The notes under the pieces are model-generated. The model had not been told where the DNA came from and ran no database searches. It worked only from the letters and a program-made list of their open reading frames with translations. A stretch of 64,000 bases of DNA. It comes from Prunella strophiata. Lineage: Eukaryota > Chordata > Aves > Passeriformes > Prunellidae. The stretch spans positions 8,569,763 to 8,633,762 of the forward strand of contig JAZBQD010000013.1 of NCBI GenBank assembly GCA_036583965.1. Direction: 5' to 3'. The position numbers were made by a program, and so were the translations under genes. Below, piece by piece: positions 35,601 through 45,985 of the stretch (the stretch's first letter is position 1; the number at the start of each line of letters is the position of its first letter).

Positions 35601-38600
35601 CTCTCAGTGGAAAGTTCATTATCAGGATCATCAAAACTCCTACTGTTGGCCTTAAGAAGACAAATTGTCACTTGAGATATATTTAATCATCAAGATTTTG
35701 AAGGAACTGATGCTGTATACTCTTTAAGTTTAAGACCATTTGTAAAGATTTTAGTCTGGGATCCAAATTACTTCTGATTATAATTGCCTTAGGAGAAGGA
35801 TTTTCTGTCTTTGCTGCAGCTCACTAACTGCTTCCCACTGGCAACATTAAAGTCAGGGCCATAACAAAGGACTCAATATCTGCCTTAGAATTAAAGCAAA
35901 ACACTTCAAACTGGTAAGGGTGTTCCTTTAAGGAAAAGACTGTTTGAAGGTCTGAGGTTCAGATACAAAATATTTCGCCTGGTGAATATTTCAAGGTCAG
36001 ATATTCCTCTAAAAAGAAGGAAAGAAATGCCACAGAATTCTCCAAATCCACCACAGCAAAAAATGTTGAAAAAACAGCAAGGAACAAGCAAGTCATAAAG
36101 CAAATTTTTCATATCCTAGCAAAAGCCAGGTCATTATGGACAGAGATGATTTCCCAGGAGTTGTGGTTAATAGGTAAAGGTAAATGATTTTTTTCTATTT
36201 GTAGCTTTGAAACGATTCCATGGCTCCTCAGAGTATCGGCAGGAGATGGAGGACATCCAGCGGGAATGCTTTGCCTTAGATGGGGAGAAGCCCAAGAAGC
36301 CCTGGCAGTTGTTCACTGACCAAGCTGTGAGGTGGCAGCTCATCACTGTCATCGTGATGACCATGGGCCAACAGCTCAGTGGCATCAATGCTGTAAGAGT
36401 TCATGGGAACAAACAGCTTAGATAATTATTTCATTTCCACCTAGGTTTTCTACCATTTATTAACACAAAGGATCCACATAGAGAAGCTCAGAGAAATGGG
36501 ATAAGTGGGAAAGAATGTCCTTGCATTATTTTGGTGTTTCTCTTTAATTTTTTTTTCTCATTTCTGTGTTTCTGCTATACAAACTTTTTTAAAGAATGAC
36601 TTGATACTTCCTCTGAAAAACAGTTCCTCTGAAAAAGTAAATAAAGGTGGATCAGTTTATCCCAGTGTGTCTGGTTTAAGAATATAAAGCATATTCAGTA
36701 AGTTGAATAATCCTATTGGCTTCTATGATAGCAATATGTTTACTTAGACATGAATTGAACAGATTGTTATTGCTGCTTATTTGAATTAGTAGCTCACAAT
36801 ATAAAATACACTGATCTGTATGTTTAGTATGAACACGACTTTGTTTCCAGACAATGTTTTAAATACCAGAAAAACCTCTTTGTTTGTTTTTGGTTTCTTT
36901 TCTGTTGTAGATTTATTTTTACGCAACTTACGTTTTTGAACAAGCTGGGATCGTGGCAGAAAAAATCCCGTATGTGACACTTGGCACTGGAGTTTGTGAA
37001 TGTCTCACAGCCCTCTCCTGTGTAAGGAGCAGTTTGTTCTACCTCCCAGTACAAAGAGTAATGATTCTTCTTTAAGAATATTGGTAAAAATTAGATCAGT
37101 ATATTAACAGGAGATTCTGTCTTGTCCACAGGGTTTGCTGATAGACCATGTGGGAAGAAGATGCCTTATCATTGGGGGTTATCTCCTCATGACGCTCTGG
37201 TGCACTGTTCTGACCTTCTCCCTGACTTACCAGGTGCAAAGGACTCCTTCCTGTTACACAATGTGACTGAGAAGTGAAAAGGGCATGTAGTGACACAGTA
37301 CGGGGGAATGAGTTTAAACTGAGAGTAGGGTTGGATTGGGTATCAGGAAGAAATTCTTCCCTGTGAGGGTAGGGAGGCCCTGGCACAGGGTGCCCAGAGA
37401 AGCTGTGGCTGCCCCATCCCTGGAAGTGTCCTGAGGCCAGGTTGGATGGAGCTTGGAGCAACCTGGGCTAGTGGAAGGTGTCCCTGCCCATGGCCAGGGG
37501 TGGGAATGGGATGAGCTTTAAAGACCCTTCCAGCCCAGCCCACACTATGATAATGTAATTCTATTATATGATTTAGTAAAAATTATTGAATGAACACTCT
37601 TTAACTTCTCTGAAGCAGAACTGTTAAATAAATTAGCTGTAAAAGAGTAATGAAAGACTTCTGGTCTTAGTTGAAATAAAATACAAAAGGAAACATAACT
37701 GTTAAGCCAGACTTTAAACTGGATTATCAAAATCTGAACGAAACCTTCTCATTGTCTTCTGTTTCAGGAGCTGTACTCCTGGGCGCCTTACATGAGCATG
37801 ATGTGTGTATTAGCCTTCATCCTTGAGCTTTGGGCTGGGCCCAGGTATTGCACAGGAACGTGTGTGAGTGGGGGAAGGTCTGGGAGGGCTGGGCTGTCAC
37901 ACAGGCAAGAAGCCTTTGCAGCTTCTGCTGCTGCTCTGGCTGAGGAACCCAAGTGAGGCCATGCTGTAGCCCACAGCTGAGGCTTGCACACTTGCACACT
38001 TGTGGGGCAGCTGTGTGTGAGGGAGGGCTTAGTTCTGCCCTTCAGAGCAGAGGGGTTCTACACTTGTCAGAAGGGGCCTGCTCCTTGAGCTGTGCTGCTG
38101 AAATGGGGCTGTGCTTTAGTGGGAAACTTCCTGCAAGGGCAGCAGCCTCAGAATTGTGCTGTTAGGAATTATGAGAGATCAGCTGATGGCATATTCAAAA
38201 GCAAGTCAATCTTTTGTAGCATTGGAAATACCTCAAATGGACATTTAGCACAATTCTCTGTTTCTGAACCATCCCCAGGTGGCATAACAAACACCCTGAC
38301 AGCTGAGTTGTTTGTACAGTCCTCACGTCCTGCTGCCTACATGATTTCAGGGACTGTGAGCTGGATTAGTTTCTTCACAGTTGGAATGCTCTTTCCCTTC
38401 ATAGTGGTGAGTATGCACAGCACAATTTCCATTTCACCTGCTCCCAGGTTCCATCCCATTGCTTGTATAAATTATTGACACCTGACCAGGATACACACTG
38501 CCCCTCAAATGAGTTTAACTAGATTCAGTCCCTCTTAAAAGTATTTTTTACACATCACAACCCCCAATATAACACGATAAATGAAAAGTAAAAAGAATGC

Positions 38601-39523
38601 ATTGGAGGGCAATGTTCAAATTCAGATGGAAAAAAACAGAGAAGGTATCAAAAGCAGAAAAACTTAATCAGGTACTGAGATTTAGAGAAAACATTTTTTT
38701 AATAGTGCCTTGTGCTTTTATGGCAGAGTAAAGTTGAGGTGGTGCCTGTGGTCAGTAAGTCACATCTCTGAAAACTTGCTGAACTGACAGAGAGTTCTGT
38801 AAGCAGAAGATTGTTAGGAAAGGCAAGACAGGCTTTCATCTCCAGCTTTGTATTTTTAGTTTTAGCACATATTCTTGACAACAAAAGTCACAGAAGAGCA
38901 TGCATCTGGGTATCTGGATCTGCCTGTCCTTTCTTCATGATTGAGCTCTGCTTCTCAATAAGACAGTTGGTTTTTTTTAATGTACAGCATTGAAAAATAT
39001 TCACATTCAGAGAAACTTATATAATCTTAAAAATATGTGACAGCTAAGTAGCAAATGTTGACTTCTAGATTGTGACATTTGACTGTTTAAATTGTTTATC
39101 TTATTTTTTAAATAAAAGTCTATCCAATAATTGCATAGCACTTGACAGTCTTTTATCTAAAAAGTTACAGGTAAAGAATAGGTTGAATGACTCCTTTTAG
39201 AAAAACTGAGCAGCAATGTTAAGTGTAAATGGAAACAAAAAGCTTATTTTCTCAAACCTACTATTATTACACTTGAAGTATGTTGCAATCACATTTATTT
39301 TCAGAATGGACTGAAACAGTATTGTTTTGTGGTGTTCTTACTGGAGTGCCTCTTTGTTGCTGCTTTCATCTTCCTCGTAATTCCTGAGACAAAAAACAAA
39401 TCTTTTCTGGAAATCAAAAAGGAATTTCACAAGCTTAATTTTGGAAAAAATGACAGGAAAAAGGAAACGGAGCTTAATGAAAGAAGACAACTTCAAGATG
39501 AATTTGTAAAGATTTCTGCATAA
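29682..39523 (+). CDS. SLC2A11: SLC2A11-like (SLC2A11B/GLUT11-type) hexose transporter, one apparent frameshift
   Basis: Twelve coding exons: 29682-29735, 31733-31831, 33386-33546, 34229-34353, 34579-34708, 35212-35360, 36205-36392, 36911-37021, 37132-37233, 37768-37844, 38279-38406, 39305-39523. Major-facilitator sugar-transporter marks occur in order: [19 protein letters not shown] (helix 1), a glycosylation site NET (first outer loop), [40 protein letters not shown] (helix 7), HVGRR, SFGLGP with LTAELF, and PETKNKSF. Length would be about 513 residues, typical for GLUTs. Exon 10 has one extra T (37823-37824); as written the frame ends at TGA 38304-38306 and loses helices 10-12. SLC2A11B is known in fish and birds for pigment-cell roles, including pigeon iris colour. 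The true start could be the second ATG (29691). Confidence 0.88.
31628..31647. repeat. Short (AT)n microsatellite
   Basis: Alternating AT in SLC2A11-like intron 1, about 85 bp before exon 2. No function suggested. Confidence 0.8.
32130..32420 (-). mobile_element. CR1 LINE fragment in SLC2A11-like intron 2
   Basis: Read on the plus strand it starts GTTGGAAGGGACCTACAATC, TAGTCCAACTCCCTGACC, then GAAGCCTGTTCTTCTG. This is the reverse complement of a CR1 3' region. Diverged, with approximate ends. Confidence 0.7.
37270..37563 (+). mobile_element. CR1 LINE fragment in SLC2A11-like intron 9
   Basis: TTTAAACTGAGAG, AGGAAGAAATTCTTCCCTG, TGGCACAGGGTGCCCAGAGA, CCCCATCCCTGGAAGTGTCC and a closing CCTTCCAGCCCAGCCCACAC-type tail follow the CR1 consensus in order. 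This copy is better preserved than the others in the window. It lies in the intron just before the frameshifted exon 10. Confidence 0.85.
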
Positions 39524-40093
39524 TTTCACAAATGCAACAGAACTTCAGTGAGAATTATGAACCTAGTTTTCTAAATTAGGAGTGTAATGCATGATCAAGT
39601 GGCTTATTAAATCTTCCTGTGTATTTAGAGGAAGTGTAACTAAAGGCAAGTTAGTACTGCTGAAATGCTGTTGAAACATGTATTGCTGAAATACTATTAA
39701 CAACATATTGTATTATCCGCAGAAAACTTGATATTTAGCTGTAACCTGGTGCTGTAGGGATGCAGAAATGCCAGGGAGGATGTTCAGTGAGCCCCTCTGG
39801 CAGATTTCTGCAGATAATTCAGTGACTCTTGCATTTCAAAGCCCTGTCTTCAGTTTGGGTCACTGGGCATATCCAAATGCTTTGCTGAGTGTAACATTCT
39901 GAGTTCTTGTTAAAACCCACACAAGAACTGAGAACTGATATTTGAAGTATTCCAGTTTATGTAGAAATAGTGGTATTTAGTTTCTGTTTTTCCAGTTATG
40001 TAACTTTGAAAGCCTTAAAGACATTCCTCATCCAGTCCTACTATTGTACTGTACAACAAAAGTACAGCACTTCTCTCAGTTACTGGTATTTGT

Positions 40094-40099
40094 AATAAA
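40094..40099 (+). terminator. SLC2A11: SLC2A11-like polyadenylation signal (AATAAA)
   Basis: AATAAA lies 570 bp after the stop codon at the right distance for a 3'UTR, and a GT/T-rich stretch follows. The convergent HSCB signal lies about 480 bp to the right, so the two 3' ends do not obviously overlap. Confidence 0.65.
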
Positions 40100-40577
40100 A
40101 ACTTGTATCCTGATAAAAGAATGCCTGGGGTTTCAATTTGGTTTATTTTTTTCCCCTAACCTAGCATCTTAAGATTTTAAACTATGCAACAGGGTTAACT
40201 TCTACTTTTGGAGGTTAGTTCCCATCAGACTGAGATCTACATACCAAAAAGCATGAAGTAGCAGAGAGGACAGATGACAGGAATTAAATACTTTTACCTT
40301 TAACTACAGGGAGCCTGTAGGACATGCTGAATGAGCCTTCTGCCCCCTCTCCAGTATATTTTCACAGACTCTTTTTCAACTTAAAATAAATTCTTCCCAA
40401 GTTGGGAAGTATGAAATCTCACATCTGGTGTTTGTGTGCCTCTCTGATATTTATTTCCATACCTGCCACTGCCAGGACAGTGGCCCACGTTACCCAGTAC
40501 AACTTTTCCTGGCTGTAAGCATTTCCAAATGCCATCTGTTACCCAAGTGCTGCAGCAAGCATGGGATTTCTTTTATA

Positions 40578-40583
40578 TTTATT
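40578..40583 (-). terminator. HSCB: Possible HSCB polyadenylation signal (AATAAA)
   Basis: TTTATT on the plus strand (AATAAA on the minus strand) lies about 130 bp past the HSCB stop. It is the nearest match; a second lies farther on near 40448. Confidence 0.5.
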
Positions 40584-40710
40584 TTCCTCCTCTCAGAATT
40601 AAAGCTTTTAATGGAAATACAGGAAACAAACACCCTTGGTCTGATTTTGGTAGCAAAACCATCTGTTTAATTGAAAATAACACTAACTCTTAATAGCTAA
40701 GAAGGCAGCA

Positions 40711-43700
40711 TCAGGTAGGGATCTTCTTGGCCTTTAGTTTATTCTCTAAGTTTCCAAAATATTTCATTCTTGCTAGCAGCTTCTTGGCTTCTTGAAGATC
40801 ATCTGAAATGAAATAAAACATTACTGGTTTACAAAGGGAGAGGTGAATTTGCATTTTCGAAATGAATCTCAAGATTTACAGCTCCTGTTTTTGTACCAAG
40901 AGTTGTGACCTGCAAGGACTCAGACACTATTAAAGCCATGCTGCCTATTGTTTTAACCTCGGATGGTTTAACAACATCTCAACTCAAATGTTCCACAAAA
41001 CATGTAACAATGAACAATTTGGAAAAGAAATGTGAATGAATACCCTTTAATGACTCCTGTAAAGTGGCTGCACTTTGATCTACCCACTAGGCAAGACAAG
41101 TGTTTCTGTTTAAAACATGTATAAATAGACCAACTGACATAACTGAAAAATGCAAATGAGGAGGAGTCTGGTCTGGATAGTGCCAATTCCAAAACTGATA
41201 TTGAAACAATTTATCCTCAGGTAAAGGGGAGGGTGGTTTATGACCTACAGACAAAGGCAACACAGTCCTTCTCATGGCACAGAGTAACAGAATGTAACTC
41301 CTCACAGGCAGGCCCAGCCAGCACCACTTTGATGTTTACAGTTACACACATCCACCCCTGACAAACCTGCAGCGTTCTGGACCTGGCACACAACCACAAA
41401 GATTTCTCCCCAGCTTCAGAAGCTCAGGAATGGTTCAAGCCTGTGCCTATCCACTGGCTGTAGAATAAAGTTGTGTTGATTGTTGCACAGGAAGTCCCCA
41501 AAATCTTAGGCTGAACAGGCCTTTACTTGCCACACAGCTGCTGTGGCTTCACTGCAAAGAACAGCACTCACTGCTCTGCTGCAGCCCCAGGACTGCAGAA
41601 CAACATCTCCCAAATTCAAGTGTGAAACCTCAGAATATGTCTAAGATGAAGTCTGTCCTTCCCAGCATTCTGGGGAACACACAAACAATTTCTTAGCATC
41701 TACATTCCCACTCAAAATGATTATTTAGATGCAAGATGAATGGAACTTTTGTCCTGGACTTTGCTTTTAATGTGAGGTCCTGAATTTCTCAAATCAGCAG
41801 GAATGTCAGTTTAGAAGTACTTATTCTAAATACCTAACAAAGAACTCTTGTCAATGCAGTATTTCTATTCCATAGCTCAGAAAATATTTGCCAGTAAGAG
41901 AATGTGGAGCTTTAAGCATCTGACAGGTAAGTATGGCAGCTAAAAACTTCATAAAATCAGGTACCTCTTTCAAAAGCTGCAGTCACCTCTCTGGTCAGTT
42001 CTTCTTGTTTAACTGCAAAACAAATTATTTAATTTACTTTTTGTTGTACTTAGGATATTTGATACCACTGCATTCTGACTGCCTGTGGCAGGAAAGTTCA
42101 TTACTAGTTCCAGCTTTTGGAAACCAAGCAAGTTTTTCATTATACTGCTGTCAATGTTGTTTTAATTATAATTTCAAACATGGATTTCTTTGTTCAAACA
42201 GGTATACTGACAGCAATTCCAATGCACATCAATGGTCACTAATTTCCCAGCAATCTGACTTATTTTTGGCATATCAGTTTACTCTGCTACACTTAATTTT
42301 CTCCTGTGCTACTCAGTTTTTATTCTAGTTATTGCAATTGCTTTTAGCACATAGCTGTTAATGCAAAGAATTAAATATATCAGTAAATCAAATGTTTGTG
42401 GTATCACCAACAATATAAAAAGAAAATTGCTTGTGTAAGGAGAATAACCACTTAATATAATGGCTGCCAGATGAAGAAGGTGAAAAACTACAATGCCTTT
42501 ATAAATAACATTATTTAGTGTGGTCAGACAAGCATTTTATTCAATTTCATTCTGACAGGCTTTTTCTTTGGAACAACTGACTAACCCTCACCGGATAAAG
42601 GTTGAGTAAATTCCTTTTATTTTGACATCAGAATAGGTTCTGTTATACAAATGTTCTCAAGACAGATGTGATGTTTAGGTGCATAAATAGGTAAAGACAA
42701 CATTGGAAAAGAGGGGAACAGAGCAGAAGCTCCTGCAGTGAGTCAATTCCAGACTAACACAAATTGAAGACATTACAAGAAATATACCAAAACAGTTTAA
42801 AGCTTTCAGATTATTCTATTACACAAGATTCAGTATATTAATTCTGTACAAATTCTTCAAGTTATAACCTACCTTGAATTAAAGTTTCAATTTCTTCAAG
42901 GTTATCCTTGTTTTTGGACTCTAATTTCTCATTAATTTCCACGATTTCCATAAGGAACGCTGAGTCTGTATCAGTGTCTGTCTCTTTTGCTGGCTCCACT
43001 CCACTCAGCTCCAGCTGGCAGAGGAAATGGGAATTTGAAAATAAATATTCCAACATCCATTTCTATGGAAATTATTTTCTTTAATATTAAGTCTCTTAGT
43101 GGGGCATACTCAGATTCATATCTGATAAACCTACAGTGCATAGAGTCAGTCTGAAAATTAACACCATACATGGGCTGACCATAAAAATCAGCAGTTACCC
43201 AAACAAAAAAAAAAACAAAACATTAAAAAAGGCTGCCAGGGGCCAGACTGAAATTCTGAATGAGCAGCCATGGCCAAACACCATGTGTGATGTGAAAGAC
43301 AAATCACTGTAAGCAAATGAGATAATATGCTGATTGATTTTTGGACGAACTTGATTCTGGTCTCCCTTCTATCTCTGGTAATCCTCTTCAAGGGAATGCA
43401 AATTAGCACATTAAGGACTGACTCGAGGGTGCCATCCCTACCAGCCCCCGGGTTAGTTACAGGAACACTGCAATACCTAAGGGAGACCTTACTAGATAGA
43501 GGCCTCGGCTCAGAGGGTTCAGCAGGGTCTGGTAGGCCTTGTTGATCAGGGAAGAGTGTTGCTCAGAGTAGTACTGCTCTTTCTGCAAACGGATGGCAAA
43601 TAATTGGAAGCTAATAACAAGTGGCACAACACACTTTGTTACATGCGGAGCAGCAGTGTCCCCACACCAGTCCGTGTGTGAAACGGAGAAGGCTCTGTGG

Positions 43701-44270
43701 ACCTGGGAGCTGAGGCACTGCACTCAGCTAAGGACGAACCGCAGCGGCCCCTCACCGTCCGCCTCCACCGCAAATCCATGGCAGACTCTCTTCTGAGCAC
43801 CGAAAGACAAACACAGGCGAATCCCCTCACTCCCCGAGCGGGAGAGAGCTGGGGACTCCACACTGCGCCCCCGCCACGCAGCCCAAGGCTAAAGGCGAGT
43901 TCCTGCGGCGGTCACCGAGCCCCGCGGGCCCCTCCCGGCCCGGCTCCCCCGCCCGGCCCGGGGCTCACCGGCGGCCTCTGGCCGAAGCGGTCGGGGTGCA
44001 CGGCGCGCTGCAGGCTCCGGAACCGCCGCTGCAGCTGCCCCGGGTCGATGCGGAAGGAGCGGTCGCTGCAGGACACAGGGCGGGTGAGACCCGCGGCCGG
44101 CCGGGCTCGCGGCCGCCCCGCCCACACTCACCAGTCCATCAGGCGGAATGAGGTCAGCCGCGCGCCGGGGCTGCAGAAGCCTGGCAGCCGGGCAGAATGT
44201 GGCGGCCATCGCTTGCCGGGGAGCGCGGGCGCCGCAAGCTCCAGCACGCTGGCCCCGGGGCGCGGCCCAT
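40711..44270 (-). CDS. HSCB: HSCB, mitochondrial Fe-S cluster J-domain co-chaperone (exon 1 frame broken)
   Basis: Six coding exons: 44132-44270, 43969-44065, 43493-43582, 42873-43014, 41965-42012 and 40711-40802. HSCB carries the ISCU-bound cluster to HSPA9. The J-domain is SFRIDPGQLQRRFRSLQRAV with the essential HPD triplet right after (exon 2), then INKAYQTLLNPLSRGLYL (exon 3). The C-terminal ISCU-binding helices follow (FLMEIVEINEKLES; EELTREVTAAFER; DDLQEAKKLLARMKYFGN; end KAKKIPT). In exon 1 a CWSC pair and FCPA-A-RLLQP recall the zinc-finger start of metazoan HSCB. Two single-base insertions break that exon (near 44236-44237 and 44147-44153), and the second CxxC reads CPAA. Removing both gives 201 residues in one frame. 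The start at 44270 is tentative. Confidence 0.88.
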
Positions 44271-44335
44271 CGCGCCGAGCGCCCGCGGAGCCGCGGGCGG
44301 CGCCGGGCCGGCGCGCTCACGCAGCGCCGCAGCCG

Positions 44336-45835
44336 TGCCCTGCCCTGCCCTGCCCTGCCCTGCCCTGCCCTGCCCTGCCCTGCCCTGCCCTGCCCTGCCC
44401 TGCCCTGCCCTGCCCTGCCCTGCCCTGCCCTGCCCTGCCCTGCCCTGCCCTGCCCTGCCCTGCCCTGCCCTGCCCTGCCCTGCCCTGCCCTGCCCTGCCC
44501 TGCCCTGCCCTGCCCTGCCCTGCCCTGCCCTGCCCTGCCCTGCCCTGCCCTGCCCTGCCCTGCCCTGCCCTGCCCTGCCCTGCCCTGCCCTGCCCTGCCC
44601 TGCCCTGCCCTGCCCTGCCCTGCCCTGCCCTGCCCTGCCCTGCCCTGCCCTGCCCTGCCCTGCCCTGCCCTGCCCTGCCCTGCCCTGCCCTGCCCTGCCC
44701 TGCCCTGCCCTGCCCTGCCCTGCCCTGCCCTGCCCTGCCCTGCCCTGCCCTGCCCTGCCCTGCCCTGCCCTGCCCTGCCCTGCCCTGCCCTGCCCTGCCC
44801 TGCCCTGCCCTGCCCTGCCCTGCCCTGCCCTGCCCTGCCCTGCCCTGCCCTGCCCTGCCCTGCCCTGCCCTGCCCTGCCCTGCCCTGCCCTGCCCTGCCC
44901 TGCCCTGCCCTGCCCTGCCCTGCCCTGCCCTGCCCTGCCCTGCCCTGCCCTGCCCTGCCCTGCCCTGCCCTGCCCTGCCCTGCCCTGCCCTGCCCTGCCC
45001 TGCCCTGCCCTGCCCTGCCCTGCCCTGCCCTGCCCTGCCCTGCCCTGCCCTGCCCTGCCCTGCCCTGCCCTGCCCTGCCCTGCCCTGCCCTGCCCTGCCC
45101 TGCCCTGCCCTGCCCTGCCCTGCCCTGCCCTGCCCTGCCCTGCCCTGCCCTGCCCTGCCCTGCCCTGCCCTGCCCTGCCCTGCCCTGCCCTGCCCTGCCC
45201 TGCCCTGCCCTGCCCTGCCCTGCCCTGCCCTGCCCTGCCCTGCCCTGCCCTGCCCTGCCCTGCCCTGCCCTGCCCTGCCCTGCCCTGCCCTGCCCTGCCC
45301 TGCCCTGCCCTGCCCTGCCCTGCCCTGCCCTGCCCTGCCCTGCCCTGCCCTGCCCTGCCCTGCCCTGCCCTGCCCTGCCCTGCCCTGCCCTGCCCTGCCC
45401 TGCCCTGCCCTGCCCTGCCCTGCCCTGCCCTGCCCTGCCCTGCCCTGCCCTGCCCTGCCCTGCCCTGCCCTGCCCTGCCCTGCCCTGCCCTGCCCTGCCC
45501 TGCCCTGCCCTGCCCTGCCCTGCCCTGCCCTGCCCTGCCCTGCCCTGCCCTGCCCTGCCCTGCCCTGCCCTGCCCTGCCCTGCCCTGCCCTGCCCTGCCC
45601 TGCCCTGCCCTGCCCTGCCCTGCCCTGCCCTGCCCTGCCCTGCCCTGCCCTGCCCTGCCCTGCCCTGCCCTGCCCTGCCCTGCCCTGCCCTGCCCTGCCC
45701 TGCCCTGCCCTGCCCTGCCCTGCCCTGCCCTGCCCTGCCCTGCCCTGCCCTGCCCTGCCCTGCCCTGCCCTGCCCTGCCCTGCCCTGCCCTGCCCTGCCC
45801 TGCCCTGCCCTGCCCTGCCCTGCCCTGCCCTGCCC
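44336..45835. repeat. (TGCCC)300 pentanucleotide array between HSCB and CHEK2
   Basis: The unit TGCCC (GGGCA on the minus strand) is repeated without any visible interruption for 1,500 bp, exactly 300 copies as assembled. It begins 66 bp upstream of the HSCB ATG and ends 948 bp upstream of the CHEK2 ATG, so it fills most of the shared promoter interval. All six frames are open because 5 and 3 share no factor and the unit makes no stop (Cys-Pro-Ala-Leu-Pro on plus; Gly-Arg-Ala-Gly-Gln on minus), which explains spurious 580-800-residue frames. The minus strand has GGG every five bases, a dense G-quadruplex pattern. Confidence 0.98.
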
Positions 45836-45855
45836 AGGCTGCAACAGGTTTCAGA

Positions 45856-45985
45856 GGGTGGGTCACACATCCCTGGAGGGGTCCCACAGCCGTGTGGCTG
45901 GGCACAGGGGCACTGGTGGCATTGGCAGTGCCGGATGGACTCTTTTGTCTTTTCCAGCCCGAAGGGTTCCGTGATTCTCTTGTGT
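45856..45985 (+). mobile_element. Truncated CR1 3' end next to the pentanucleotide array
   Basis: GGGTCACACATCCCTGGAGG, CAGCCGTGTGGCTGGGCAC, GGCATTGGCAGTGCCGGATG and TCTTTTCCAGCCCGAAGGGT, then GTGATTCTCTTG, match the last ~130 bp of CR1 in order. It lies within the HSCB-CHEK2 promoter interval. The 20 bp between it and the array (AGGCTGCAACAGG...) may also be CR1, which carries CAGGCTGCCC at this point. Confidence 0.75.
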
